The notes under the pieces were generated by a model, which saw only the letters and a list, made by a program, of their open reading frames with translations, searched no databases and was not told where the DNA came from. Positions 10,726 to 22,895 of a stretch of DNA of 64,000 nt are shown here, piece by piece (positions within the stretch are counted from its first letter, which is position 1; each line of letters begins with the position of its first letter). The DNA comes from Strobilurus pachycystidiatus. Lineage: Eukaryota; Basidiomycota; Agaricomycetes; Agaricales; Physalacriaceae. Location of the stretch: NCBI GenBank assembly GCA_019915135.1, contig JAHLMK010000017.1, positions 620,001-684,000 on the forward strand, given 5' to 3'. A program made the translations under genes and the position numbers.

Positions 10726-10984
10726 ATTATATACATTGGATGAGGATTATTACGCTAGGACAGACATCGGAGTACATACAATGTTCGGAAATACTTTCCC
10801 TTGTACAACATTGGCGACTATGGCGTATACTGTCGAGTCGCTATAGCATACGGGCTCGTCTGTCTCAAGATGCACCGTCACCGCGCTATCCTTCCGATAG
10901 TGTTTGCTCTGTCGCCTCTGATGTTTCGCATGTACTGTTACATCCTGAGTTCATAGTGCTGTACACTATTTGTGAGATTACACA

Positions 10985-11849
10985 CTAGGCCGCATGTATT
11001 TTTTCGGGCGGAGTAAGGTAGGAAGGTATTTGGGTGATGAAGAACGAAGCAAGACCAAGTACTGGATAAATATGAGATATGTGGCGTAGGATAAATGTAA
11101 TAGCACTTACATAGCCCTGTGAACTTTTCGAACGGCGTGTGGAAGTAGACACTGGTAGTACAGCATGCCAAGAGCCACAAGCAGACAAGAGCGACATTTG
11201 CCCAGACAGCATACGTGTGCGCGGGTGACCACGGTTGTGACGGGCGCCGGAGGGAGACACGGAGTTGGTTGATGAGGAAGAGAGAGGCCATGGTGAGCAG
11301 GAATACGTGGCCTGAGATGTCATGGCCCTTCCTGAGGCGTGGTCGGCCGCGCCATCCAGGGGGAATAGCGAACGATGACGTGAGCAGACTGGCGTACTCC
11401 GCCGGGTCCACAGGCGCCTTGGCCAAGCACAGCTCCTGAGGCACGGTGACGACCTCGCCTGACGGCAGCGACATGAAGCATTCCCCGCCAGAGGCGATGA
11501 CGACACGCTCGATGAGCGCAGGCCCAAAGAACCAGCCGGTGAACACGAGCCAGGCGCCAGTCTCCGCCGCCCATTGCGCCAGCCTCGACCCCGTGCGCGA
11601 CGACGGCGGGCTCGTTGCCCAGAGGGCGATGAATGCAGCGGTCGTCCATGCCCAGGCGTACTTTATGAAGTAGACATTCACAAAATTGGATTTGTCTGCC
11701 CAGTAGTGCGTTTTGCTGAGCGGGTGGGGCAGGTGCGTCAAAAGCGGGTTAGACGTGTCGAGATAGGTGCCGTAGATGGACGAGTAGGCGGTCCCAACGA
11801 ACACGACGGCGGAAACGACGGCTGCAGCCGTTATTCTGATGTCGGGCAT
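10985..11849 (-). CDS. FIT2/Scs3-family ER lipid protein (acyl-CoA diphosphatase)
   Basis: Two exons (11849-11111 and 11061-10985; intron GTAAGT...CCAG) encode 271 aa. Several hydrophobic segments fit the six-pass ER topology of FIT proteins, which hydrolyse fatty acyl-CoA and promote budding of lipid droplets and normal ER shape. The two catalytic histidines are in GHDISGHVFL (His176/His181 region) and YFHTPFEK (His237). The second exon completes LLGLASFFITQIPSY, the conserved C-terminal helix. An open frame extends 200 bp upstream of this ATG, but the chosen start gives a typical short N-terminus leading straight into the first membrane segment. The frameshifted F-box-like gene lies just upstream on the same strand, and the 3' end converges on the Ted1-like gene. 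Confidence 0.9.
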
Positions 11850-11989
11850 GGTCGATGGTGGTGGTGTAAAATCAAGACGATGATGGTGTTGGACACTGGA
11901 TGATGACGATATCGGCTCTGCACGATCAGGTGATGAACTTTTCTCTTCAACTACTGCCACATGTAAGTTTACTGCAAAGAAGCAAGTAC

Positions 11990-13381
11990 TCAAATCATTC
12001 GCCTCCTGACAGTACCAGAGAAAAGCTGAATTGTTGCCATGGACGGCACACATCTAATATAATGTTCCGTCGCCAGCGGCAAGGTATCTTCCATCCACTC
12101 ATCAACGGCAATGTCAGACCAGTATTTGCCTTGAGTGAGCACGAGTTTGGGCAAAGATAATCGTACCAAAGCTGCATCCAAGTCACGCCAAATTTGAGCT
12201 TGATTTGCGATTGCAGGTTCCCAACCCTCTTCCGTCACAGAAAATGCATCTTCGAGACACACGTGCACCTCCTCCAGACGTGAACTAGAAGGAACCTGTT
12301 CTAGGATACACACTATCCATCTCAGGACGTGGTCTGCGTTTCCTTCCGCGTCAGTCCCAGCATTGAACCCGAACTTTGTTAACTTTGAGATATCGAGAGG
12401 AGTGAAATCGTCGGGAAGGGCTAGAAAACGTCAGTATACGTATCAGGCCTTTATACAGCGAGTAAAAGACACACCGTGCACTCCATGAAACCCAATGTGT
12501 AACTCTTGTAATGACGAAGCCATACCCAAGCGGCGATAGAATCTTTCAGTGTTTGAATCCCACCACGTTTGGCCCGTGAGATGAAGCCGCTCAAACCCGG
12601 AGATGGGGGACGCTCGCTCGCTGAAAAGATAGTCCAGGAACTGATGCGTGTCCCATCTGTCGGAATACGAGCCTAGCACCAACTCTCCCACCTCTAGCTG
12701 ACCATTCCGAGACGCTGCGACAGGCGGGATAACAACGTTGTCATCAACACCGCCATATATCATGGGTGGTGTCTCGAATGTTTCCCGTATGTCCGGCACC
12801 CCGTCATGATAGTCGATTGCGCGTCGATGAACAGTATTCCCTTCCTTGTAATCACGGCGGTCAAGCCCGGGTTCAAACAGCTCGAGTGTTTTCAGCTTGG
12901 CGGATTGCGACAACTTCACAAGGCCGAGCTCTTCAACCGAGTCAAAGAAGATATTTGGAGCGTCGATAAAGACCTCGCCAGTCACGATAACAGATTAGGG
13001 ATGTCCAATACTTCATTGAACTCGAAGGAATAAAAAACAAGGGTCTCGAGATTCGTAAAGCTCGGCAGGAGCAAGGCGAGCGGGGAGTAAAGGTTATCGC
13101 TGCGGCGCGGGCGCCACGGACTCTTGCGCTCTATGGCGCTACCAAGAGAAAACTCATTCACATAAGCGCACGGTTCAGCAGGAGCCGCGCGCCAACATTC
13201 TGTTGATGCATTTCCGCGACTTGACATCCTCCAAGGTTATGTGCACGTCGCAGAAGTTGTAGCGAAGTATGGCGGGAATCATATCCCGCCAAATAAAGCA
13301 CATCTTCCTGATATTGTCGGTATCCACGTCGAGTAACTCGTTGAGTATGAGCAGTTTGATTTCCATGGGTAGCGCAAGCAT
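11990..13381 (-). CDS. F-box-like protein, probably frameshifted
   Basis: The start MLALPMEIKLLILNELLD is a typical degenerate F-box as found in the large basidiomycete F-box families. The frame breaks near 13187: after NRMLARGS the reading passes to the +1 frame, which continues CAYVNEFSLGS and a leucine-rich body. No splice pair explains the shift; a single extra base in CCTGCTG would. Later parts are joined by likely introns near 12974-13011 (only 38 bp, uncertain) and 12421-12474, with the stop at 11990. F-box proteins recruit substrates to SCF ubiquitin ligases. Function is generic and the copy may be inactive unless the shift is a sequence error. No regular LRR consensus is seen. Confidence 0.55.
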
Positions 13382-14057
13382 CTGATGATCGTGATGATTA
13401 GTGTTGTCTGCGTGTATTCCTATTGAGGGGAATGTATGACCTTGTCTGTCATGGCAAAAGGCCGCAAGGTTCTCAGCTGAAAATGCGGCTTTTGTAACTG
13501 TTTGACGATGATGGTGAGTGGCGCCGGCTGAGCAGACAACATGCAGCTGTACATGAGGGTCCAGTGTGCCTGCCGAATTCGGCAGTCGCGAGTCGCGACT
13601 CGGCTTTATGCCGATTCAAACTGTACACAGTCGCAGTGGCACGCACTTCCCGCACGAGAGCAACACGTGAGGGGTACATTGTCTAACGGTCTGACCTGGA
13701 ACACGTAACGGGGATGTCTCAGACTCTCGGGCTTGCTGGACAGGGACCGAGCTTACAGCGCTCAGAGACGGAATTGCCGAAGTGTGCTCATGCTTGGCTC
13801 GGGGGCTTCACCACCCGAAAGCGCCCTGCGCACCCTTGCTCGTCTCTCTGGGCCACTTCATGTATTAGCAGAGACTCTAAACAGTGAAATTGAATACAGG
13901 ATGGACCATTGTACCATTGAAAGTAGGTCCAAGTAGGTGGCTCCAGGCTAAGTGCCGTGATCGCCATGACCAATCACTCTCGGATATCCCGTTCCATCTC
14001 GTAAGGCGCTGATTCACTTATAGGGCTGTTTCTTTGCTTTATACTATGTAGACCAGC
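13382..14057. other. Intergenic region between F-box-like and SDR genes
   Basis: About 680 bp between divergent genes. Short overlapping frames occur on both strands, but none has family motifs or exon structure. It presumably holds promoters for both flanking genes; no specific element stands out. Confidence 0.45.
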
Positions 14058-15435
14058 ATGCCACTGCTCGACATTCCCCTACGCGAGTTCTGGGGACAAA
14101 CATATCCCCCGAAGGCTCTTTGGTCAACGAACGACATTCCAGATCTCATTGGGCGCGTGATCATTGTCACAGGTGTGTCTGCTCTTCAGCTTCCATCAGC
14201 CAAGTCAGACCATTTCCAGGAGGGAATTCGGGGATCGGGAAGGCCACCGTTCGTGCGCTCTTGCAACACAATGCTAAGGTCTATATGGCGTCCCGGAATG
14301 AAGAGAAAGCGCGTGCGGCCATTGCCGAGCTCAAATGGGACACTGGAAAGAGCGCTGAATTCCTAAAGCTCGATCTCGCGGACATGGATAGTGTACGAGC
14401 TTCTGTGGCGGAGTTCCTCGGGTATGAGTCTTCACTATAGAAGAACTGTCCATCCATACTGATTCCCAAACCCTGACAAAATAGAAAAGAAAAGGAACTT
14501 CACGTTCTGATCAACAACGGGTGAGGTTCGCCTTCTCTGACGCGTACGGCACACTTACAGTCAAAACCAGAGGAGTCATGTTTTCTCCCATTGACCAACT
14601 CACCGCCCAAGGGTACGACTATCAGTTCGGCACCAACGTTCTTGGTTTGTGTTCTTCCTTCTTTTCATCCTTGACCTCAAGGAATCAACCCAATAGGACA
14701 TTGGCTTTTCACCATGCTACTCGTTCCGGCGTTGACGGAAGGTGCCAAGTCGCTTCCCGACAAGAGGGCACGCGTTGTGCATACTTCATCTGGAGCGATC
14801 TATCTACCAAAAACAAGTGTAGACTTTGAAACGCTACGCGACGGACCCAAGCGGCGAAAGCATAAAAGTCAGGTTCTATATGGTCAGAGTAAACTTGTAC
14901 GGTGGTCTGTGTCTCGTAGACCCAAGCTAAATTTTATATCCAGGGAAACGTCCTCATATCTCAAGAGATGTCGCGTCGCTTTGCAGACAAACCTATCATC
15001 AGCATTTCGTTGAATCCGGGTCAGTCGAGACTCGTCACTTCAGGGTCTGTGTCAGAATTTTAAAGGTTTCTTGAGGCACTATCAACAGCGACCTTTATCG
15101 AGAGCTAGGATTCATTCAGCACCTCTTGGTAAGCTGCTTCTCCAACTATTGGAATGGAGGCGTGACCGAACATGGAACTTCCGAAGCGATTGTTGCTTCA
15201 TCCGCCTGCGAAGGGAGCCTTGACACAGCTCTGGGCCGCTTGTGCACCCGAAGCCGTGCACTGTAACGGTCAAGTGAATACACCCTCTCTCTTGTGTTTG
15301 AGAAGATAGCTCACTTCGCGGCAGTTCTTGATCCCTTGGGCCAGAATTGGACGCGCTTCGCCCGCAGCTTACGATGAGAAACTCTCCGAAAGGTTGTGGC
15401 TTTGGCTCGAAGAGCAGACCGGCCTATCAACGTAG
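14058..15435 (+). CDS. Short-chain dehydrogenase/reductase, tandem copy 1
   Basis: Nine exons (14058-14172, 14220-14421, 14485-14520, 14571-14644, 14697-14896, 14944-15019, 15076-15128, 15187-15273, 15325-15435) give 317 aa. The fold motifs are complete across splice sites: TGGNSGIG (cofactor loop), NNGG after strand 4, HTSSGA (catalytic Ser) and YGQSK (catalytic Tyr and Lys). This layout matches the retinol dehydrogenase/WWOX-like SDRs common in basidiomycetes, which use NAD(P)H on alcohols or ketones; the substrate is unknown. Exon lengths equal those of the second copy at 16464 for most exons (202, 36, 74, 200, 76, 87 and 111 bp), so the pair arose by duplication. It begins at a shorter N-terminus than copy 2. 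Confidence 0.88.
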
Positions 15436-16463
15436 CAGGTCGTATTACTTATGCTGACACTGTCTCGTCGTGATCTATTCCTGAATGAACATCTGGACTC
15501 GTAATTTCTCGCGGTCTGGTGGTCCCCGCATCGTTCGGTCTTCCGACTTCTCTACAGCTCCCATGCTGCCTACGGAAGTCTCTCAACACATACATTGCTT
15601 CTGACTTCACGCGCCCGCCCGAAATAATGCTATTCTCAAGGTCAGGGCAGTCCACTGACATGAGCTCTAACTTGCTACTATGAGATACGTCTCGTTCAAG
15701 ATTCCGATTATCAGCCTCTTGGAACGAGAGACACGCTGTCCTACAGCTCTCTACGCTCTGCTCAAGCGACGTCCTGAGAGTAGACGAACTCTTGCCCCGA
15801 CTCGCCCCATTGCTCGGCAATAGTAGCGGAGAAAGGCAAGTCTCCCCGAATCCCGCTTTGCGCACGCTCCCAGCCACACTGCCGCTCGCTCCCAAGCAAA
15901 ACTCGCATAGGCCTTGTAACGCCTTGGGTCTATCTTGACTCCTGCGGCATCGAGGGCGGCGCCGTGGTGGCTGGCGCGCGCAGTATTAACATTGACCCTC
16001 GAATATACGATGACTCTCATATAGCATTACAGTATACTTTCATATGTTCCTTTGTGGCCATCACAAACTAGGGTCTAACCAATGCCTGATGATCCTTCCA
16101 ATATTCTACCACAGTTATAGACGATATTGCAGGGGCATTGCTGAGCATTTTTGCGGTCTTTGGAGATAGAGTAGTGATTTTGTATGGATCGGAGGTCCGG
16201 ATATCATCAACCTGGCCAAGACATCCATATTGACAACCTGGAGAATGGAGGCCGGGGAGTTGGAGGCGGCAGCAGCGATTATGATAAATTATCGTTGTTC
16301 GACTGAGACTCGGTCACTCGGGACAGTGGGTCCGGATAGGTCCGGACCCTGGCCCGCCGGATGCTAATCCAGTCTACAGACACATGGAAGGACTGAGGTA
16401 AGTAAATGGTTGATTCACTTGAATAGAGGCGGTCTCTCTCTGGTCTCTCTGCTTCAGACCATC
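15436..16463. other. Spacer between the two SDR copies
   Basis: About 1 kb between the tandem dehydrogenase genes. Minus-strand frames at 15449-16020 overlap in different phases and show no motif. I see no supported gene; the part just before 16464 probably serves as promoter of copy 2. Confidence 0.45.
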
Positions 16464-17877
16464 ATGTCGTCGCCCTTCAGCGCACTCGTCGTTTGGTGGA
16501 AGGCTCTCGTCTCTTTTATACTTGACTTGCCCGTACGCGATTTCTATGGGCAATCCTTTCCTCCCAACCCTCTTTGGTCAACAAACGACATTCCAGATCT
16601 CACTGGGCAGGTCATCATTGTCACAGGTGTGTCTGCTCTCCCTTCATTAGCCAAACTAATGTAATTTCCAGGAGGAAACACGGGAATCGGGAAGGCCACT
16701 GTTCGTGCGCTTCTGCAGCACAATGCCAAGGTCTACATGGCGTCTCGCAATGAAGAGAAAGCGCGTGCAGCGATTGCGGAAATCAAATGGGACACTGGAA
16801 AGAGCGCCGAATTTTTGAAGCTCGATCTTGCGGACATGGACAGCGTACGAACTTCGGTGGCGGAGTTTCTCGGGTACGAGATTTACTATAGGAGAATCGC
16901 TTCTTCTGACCGAAACCTTACAAATAGAAAAGAAAGGGAACTTCACGTTTTAATCAACAATGGGTGAGGTTCGTCCACATTGACGCGTACGCCACACTCA
17001 CAGTTGAAACCAGAGGAGTCATGTTCTCTCCCATGAATCAACTTACCGCCCAAGGGTACGATTTGCAGTTCGGCACCAACGTTATTGGTTCGTGTTCTTC
17101 CTGACCTACAAGTAACCCACAATTACTCATCTCCAACAGGTCATTACCTTTTCACCATGCTACTCGCTCCGGCGTTGACGGAAGGTGCCAAGTCCCTTCC
17201 CGACAAGAAGGCACGCGTTGTGCATACCTCTTCTGGAGCGATATACCTCCCGAAAACAAGTGTAGACTTTGAAACGCTGCGCGACGGACCCAAGCGCCGA
17301 GAGCGAATAACTCAGGCATTATACAATCAGAGTAAACTTGTACGATGATTTGTGTTTCGTATTGAACTCATCCTGACTTTTCGTGTCCAGGGTAACGTCC
17401 TCGTATCCCAGGAGATGTCGCGTCGCTTTGCAGACAAGTCTATCATCAGCATGTCGTTGAATCCTGGTCAGTCGAGACTCGTCGCTTCATGTGATATCCT
17501 TAAGAGATTTTCAGGCAATATCGACAGCGAACTCTATCGAGAGTTTCCTGGAATCATTCAATCTCTCGTGGTACGCTGTCTTTATGAACTCCGGAGTGAC
17601 AATTGAACCCAAGATTGAATTCCCGCAGCGATTTGGGCTTCATTCGCCTGCAAAGGGAGCCTTGACACAGCTCTGGGCCGCTTGTGCGCCCGAAGCCGTA
17701 CACTGTAACGGTCAAGTAGGTCCACCCTCTCCTTTTTGCTTCCAAAATGGCTCACTTCTGGGGCAGTTCTTGATCCCTTGGGCCAGAATTGGACGCGCTT
17801 CGCCAGCAGCTTACGACGAGAAACTTTCCGAAAAGCTGTGGCTTTGGCTCGAAGAACAGACCGGTGTATTAATGTAA
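16464..17877 (+). CDS. Short-chain dehydrogenase/reductase, tandem copy 2
   Basis: Nine exons (16464-16626, 16672-16873, 16928-16963, 17014-17087, 17140-17339, 17391-17466, 17515-17570, 17629-17715, 17767-17877) give 334 aa. Motifs TGGNTGIG, NNGG, HTSSGA and YNQSK are intact, so it should be active. The start at 16464 adds a hydrophobic stretch (ALVVWWKALVSFIL) not seen in copy 1, suggesting membrane association; an in-frame GTG or ATG further upstream is less likely. Coding regions are very similar to copy 1, including the C-terminal part (GALTQLWAACAPEAVHCNGQ), while introns have diverged more. Substrate and pathway are not evident from the neighbours. Confidence 0.88.
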
Positions 17878-18035
17878 CAAGTCATATTACTTAACCCAAC
17901 TGCTATCTCGTCGTGGTCTCGTCCTAAATGAACCTCTGGTGTCATATCCTCTAGTCGCGGTCTTGATACAAAACTTACCTTTCTTGGAATAGATTCTCCA
18001 AGTCACCTCAATTCACTCTCTCGTGCTAAAGGATC

Positions 18036-18284
18036 ATGACAAGTGACATATATCTTGCCAGCGCCGGAGGAGTCTGGAGCGAGAGCAACCTTACCAACGT
18101 CGTTTTTCGGATTTCTGGGCCATCTGCCAATGCCGACAGAGAAGCTGCCGAGCGAATGCAGCGAGAGTTTGACGAGGAGGACCGCCGTCTTTCTGAGGCC
18201 ATGAACCGAGCTCAGAGCGCAGATGCCAGGGTATCGTCGAATAATGTAAGCTTTGTGAACAGAACGTACCATCGCAAGGATTAG
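18036..18284 (+). CDS. Small unknown protein, uncertain
   Basis: An 82-codon ORF without introns, convergent to the calpain gene and ending 64 bp from its stop. The second half is charged and helical (EAAERMQREFDEEDRRLSEA), similar in style to ubiquitin-binding or coiled-coil helices; the first half has no recognisable motif. I do not recognise a family. The favourable composition and position support a gene weakly; it could be a chance frame or the 3' end of a longer transcript. Confidence 0.3.
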   Translation: MTSDIYLASAGGVWSESNLTNVVFRISGPSANADREAAERMQREFDEEDRRLSEAMNRAQSADARVSSNNVSFVNRTYHRKD

Positions 18285-18348
18285 ATAATTTGGTGGCTAT
18301 TGTATGACATCCTTCAACCTCGACTCACGACGTAGAATCAAAAGTACA

Positions 18349-20842
18349 CTATGAACATCCGGTCATGTTCAGATGGGCAGTTAAATCGGCTTCGTTTCGA
18401 AGCTGACCGCCAATCTGTACTGGCGCACCCGTCGTCGTGTAGACGCGTAACCCAAGAACGACGGAATCAATATTTTCCTGCGTTGGCGTTACGGGGTCCG
18501 GTGGTGTTGCGGCGGCAGGAGGCGCGGCTGCTGCACTGGCAGGCGGAGTTGGGGTGGGTGCTGGAACAGGCTCATCCGAATTCTTGCTTTCAGCATCTCC
18601 AGTCGGATTATTGGACATACCAGGAGCATCAGATGCCGCCGAATTCTGCGACGCTGAGGCTTCCTCTGGTGTTGATACGAGCACAAACTCCTTCGCTTTC
18701 GCAGCCGCCTTGGCTTTCTCGTCGAACTCAAAAATGTCTTGACCAGCGAGTGCCTCGAGAGGAATGGGAACATGTCGGGAGCCTGAGCTCACCTCGAAGT
18801 CTGAAGCAAAGAGAGGTTAGAGGCAGGTGTCGTAGTTCAGAGAGAAACGGACTCGTGGCAATGGATTGGCTGATGGCTCGCTCCATCAACGTTAAGGCCA
18901 GAGTTCGTTTATCCCATGCAGCATTCCAGTAATCTGACAACCGCAAGATATACCTGTCAATTCTTACCTGCGACAGAAATGAGAGGATGCTCGAAAGGAA
19001 AACAAGGCCAGCTACATACATGGACAACGTACTCCCCAGGTTCCAGCTCAAGTTCGACGTTGATGCTGCGACCGCCGAGTCGGGTGGCAGAAGTCTGGGT
19101 ATAGGATTCTGTCTCGCCTTTCTTGAAGACCACAAACTCCATGATGCGGACGCTTGATATGCCGGAGATGGGGGTAAAATATCGAGTGTCAAGCTGAGAC
19201 AAAACAATGATGGCCGGTGTCAATTCCGGTACTGAGAGGCTGACTGAGAAAGATATGATGAGTTTCAATGAGAGCCTGTCCTCGGACAGCATGAAAAGCG
19301 TACAGGAAATATCTCCGAAGGTATAAGCAGAAGGCAACGGTCTATAGGTAACTCGAAGCCATTGAGAAGACATCTTCCATTCCTTCGAGTTCAAGAGCAG
19401 AGTGCGATCGATCTGCTGCCAACAAGATAGGAAATTCTTGTCTGCTAGACGTCAGTATTGCTCAAAGCTCTGATAACCATAGTTACGCACATTCCATAAC
19501 GAATTCGCCATCATCTCCGAACACATGTTCCAGCGCTGGGAGTTCCGCTAACCACTCGGCCGTCCATTCCTTAGACCCGTCTGACCAGGGCCCATTCCAT
19601 TCTGACTTGCCCCATGGATTTCGAACGACGACAAATCGCTTTCCTTTCACCTCAATGGCGCGCAAGACAGAGTAAGCATGCGAGCCGTGAAGACCGCTCA
19701 CAGTGAGCTTCGATTCCCCACTCCGGGACCCGTCCAAACCTTGGAACGACACACCGAAAAGGCGATCCTTGTTCGCTTTCAGCAGTTCGTCCGTCCAGAA
19801 CTGGTCTTCGTCAAGGATGTCCTGTCAAAAGATCGGTCAAGGAGTCAAGATGATTTTCGGAATACACTCACGTCCGTGAGGGTGGTAGTAGATATCCCGC
19901 TGTTAGAATGCATCAGTACCATACTCATCATCGTTGAGAGGAAAAGACCCACCCAGTGAGGTCGTCCAGAGCCTCACAGGCTATACCATGCGACAAGGCT
20001 GCATAACTCCCATGAAGTTTTGCGTAAGCCTTCTCGATGAGTGGAACCCACGTTTCGCCGTCGGTCCCCGATTTCGCAAAGTACAGCGCCTTGTTCCCCT
20101 TACGAGCCGACGTGTTATAGCGCTCTTTGTCGTCGTGATACAGCACGCGTTCCGACGCGTGTAGTTCTTCGAATTTCGGTATGATAATATAAAGTAAACT
20201 AGATTCACAATTGAGTTGAGTCAGAAGTGGTGATGCACGAAAAGACGCACTCGTCAATAATGACGGTAACCCAGCGAGAGTCGCGGAAGAAAACAAATCC
20301 ATAAACACCAATCTTCTCATCTCGCTGTAAATCTTACTGAGCAGGCCACAAAGCAGTATCGCAAGAGCACTTACGGCGATGCAAAACTTCTCAACTAGGC
20401 CCTTGGCGGTGGCCATAGTAGCCAAGGCTGAGATCAGCCAACAGTCGCCAAGACTGCCCTGTACTAAATCGTTCGAGCTAGCACCGTTCACGAAGAAGCT
20501 GGGCTTGTCGAATATATCCGTAACGCGGCGGACATCAGACGGGTCGAGATCCTCGCCATATGGTGATTGCAGGCCTCTCAAGCAGCGAGTACGGTCATTG
20601 AAGAGGTCGAATTCGTGATCTCTAATAGTATTTTTTCAGCGAACGAGGTGTGTATTGGGATAAGGTACTCACCTGAACTTGCGGTTCTTGGCGCGGCAGT
20701 CTTTAGAAATACGCGCCACCTTCTCTCGGCATTCCATCAGGGCACGTTCCAGATCGCCACTGACGGACCGGCCTGCTTTGTCGGCCTGCTGAGGGAAGGT
20801 GGACGGGACCTTGTTCTTTGCTGTGTCAGAGTCGTTCGCCAT
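18349..20842 (-). CDS. Calpain-type cysteine protease
   Basis: A multi-exon gene starting at the ATG at 20842 (MANDSDTAKNKVPSTFPQQA) and ending at 18349. The catalytic triad is complete: Cys in QGSLGDCWLISAL near 20430, His in GLHGSHAYSV near 19685 and Asn in VVRNPWGKSEWNGPWSD near 19620. After the protease core comes a beta-rich domain like calpain domain III (VLSQLDTRYFTPISG, FVVFKKGETE), then a Pro/Ala/Thr-rich tail (residues encoded at 18490-18680) and a short conserved-looking end. Calpains are cytosolic proteases that make limited cuts; fungal relatives act in pH signalling (PalB/Rim13) and other pathways. No penta-EF hand is seen, so calcium control would come from the core. Introns around 18800, 18965, 19445, 19820, 19900, 20200, 20300 and 20620 are needed; exact borders were not all fixed. 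Confidence 0.87.
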
Positions 20843-22298
20843 GCTTCAAGTGCGTGAAGGCGTCGTGTGGACACTTCGCTGCCTTTTATACTACAAGGGC
20901 AAAGTCAGCGATAAGCAGGGTACAGTGGCGCTAATCACTTGCCACTGACTCGACACAGAATCAAGAAGTTGATCCGCATCTGGCCAGAATCTCCGCACCC
21001 TTTCACGCGTATCTGTGAGTCCCGTTAGCTCTCAGATTCCGACCAATTCAGTTGCAACGTGTCAAATGGTCAACACGACGAAGGCGCCTGTGTAGTCGAT
21101 GCACATCATATGAATAGAAGGGAAAATGTGGGAATAGAATGGCTCGAGTCCGTGGAAGGAGCAGCTTACATGTTACGGCCAAGACGCTGGAAAACTGGTA
21201 CCAAGTTAAGGCATAACGGCCACTGACTTGTCGAGTAAGCGGTGGCACCGCGTTGTTGCTGTTGACAATGGCAGAAAATAAGCGACCAAGGCTTCATGAC
21301 GGGTGTACAGTAGAGTGCTGTAGAGATTGGAAATAGATGTGACCGGGAATCATCGATGTTCATCGATGAGTCATGGGTCGGAGAACGAGGGTACTGCTGC
21401 TGTTGAACACTCGATGTGATTGACCAGGGACTTGACTTCCGCGGCTATCAGGAAGCACCTTGCACTGGTGACGCCAGCTGAGAAAGGCCGTTTATGTATG
21501 TAGTTGTTTGCCTATGCAATGATAGCAACCCAGCATGGCCTCGTCGTTCATCATACGCCACAGGGTGATCGTGATGATGATGGGGCGCCGCTCCGTCTGC
21601 ACCGAATCATATCAAACCGCGGCGCTTGTACACGGGACTCCCTGTTCGCTGCAGCGCCGTAAGTGATTGACGAGATTGAAGTCTAAGACCATCGGATGCG
21701 AAACAGGCTATTGCCGTTTTTGAGTCAATTGAATGGGGACTGGGTGGAGAAGTCATGAGTCTCAGAGAACGGGATTACGGAGCTCACATGCTGCAGGGAA
21801 TGAGCAGAAAGTAGTGAAGGTGACGAAAAATGGCACAAACATTACCTTCGTCCTCAACGTGGCGGGCAGAGCTTGACAGGCAGTTGTTCGCCGATGTTTA
21901 TCCGAGAGCGGGCGGAGTTTGACGCGCCGCTCGACACTTGCCTGCTGCCTTCGACGGTAATGGGGTAGGTGGTCTATGCCATGACAATATAAACAAGCAT
22001 GGCCCGCCGGCCCAGGATGGCACGGCCAGCCGCGACTGCCAACAATCATGGTTACCACATCCCGTAGACACGGTGTCGTTAATCTGTATGACCGTAAATT
22101 TGACCGTGCATTCCTCTGTGGGTCTAGGAAACTGCCAACCGCCGCGACAGCTCAACGCGTCCAGATCATTGACCGTTTCCTCTGCCCGCCAAGTCTTATC
22201 TCGGTGGGTCGTCATAACCGTTAAATTCTGCACTCTATATGTTTGCATCTGGGGGTCTTGGAGACCGTCAATCGCCGTGCCTCACCAATGCGTCCAAA
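20843..22298. other. Intergenic region upstream of calpain, left side of repeat array
   Basis: About 1.45 kb without a supported gene. Frames at 21048-21363 and 21762-22375 overlap in several phases and lack motifs. From about 22070 onward diverged copies of the repeats described next appear (GTGGGTC near 22120 and 22204, CAACGCGTCCA near 22151), so the array decays gradually into this region. Confidence 0.5.
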
Positions 22299-22715
22299 TC
22301 ATTCACGGTTCCCTCCGACTGTCAAATCTCATATCTGTGGGTCGTCGTACCCGTCCTCCTGCACTCTCCGCGTGACGGCTCAACGCGTCGACATCATTCA
22401 CGGTTCCCTCCGACTGTCAAATCTCATATCTGTGGGTCGTCGTACCCGTCCTCCTCATATCTATGGGTCGTCGTACCCGTCCTCCTCATATCTATGGGTC
22501 GTCGTACCCGTCCTCCTGCACTCTCCGCGTGACGGCTCAACGCGTCGACATCATTCACGGTTCCCTCCGACTGTCAAATCTCATATCTGTGGGTCGTCGT
22601 ACCCGTCCTCCTGCACTCTCCGCGTGACGGCTCAACGCGTTGAAATCATTCACGGTTCCCTCCGACTGTCAAATCTCATATCTGTGGGTCGTCGTACCCG
22701 TCCTCCTACATCCTC
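22299..22715. repeat. 95-bp tandem repeat with nested 31-bp repeats
   Basis: Four copies of a ~95-bp unit start at about 22301, 22396, 22553 and 22648. Each contains CATTCACGGTTCCCTCCGAC, then a GTGGGTCGTCGTACCCGTCC block and a CTCAACGCGT block. In the second copy the middle block is expanded by two more 31-bp units (start TCATATCTATGGGTCGTCG), which explains the 157-bp spacing there. The region reads as an open frame on the plus strand only because the units lack stops in that phase; it is not a gene. Confidence 0.9.
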
Positions 22716-22895
22716 CACTTGCATCTGGGGGGTCGTGAATACCATCAATTGGCGACCGCCCGAATATCCCGCGAGCGCCAAATTCTGCCTGTCCTGGAGC
22801 CTGGCTAATGCTAATTCCGTGTACATTCCCGAACACCAGCGCACCGGTCTTTGTCGAGCGGCTCCGCAGCCTGTGCATGCGCCTGTCCCTGCTTT

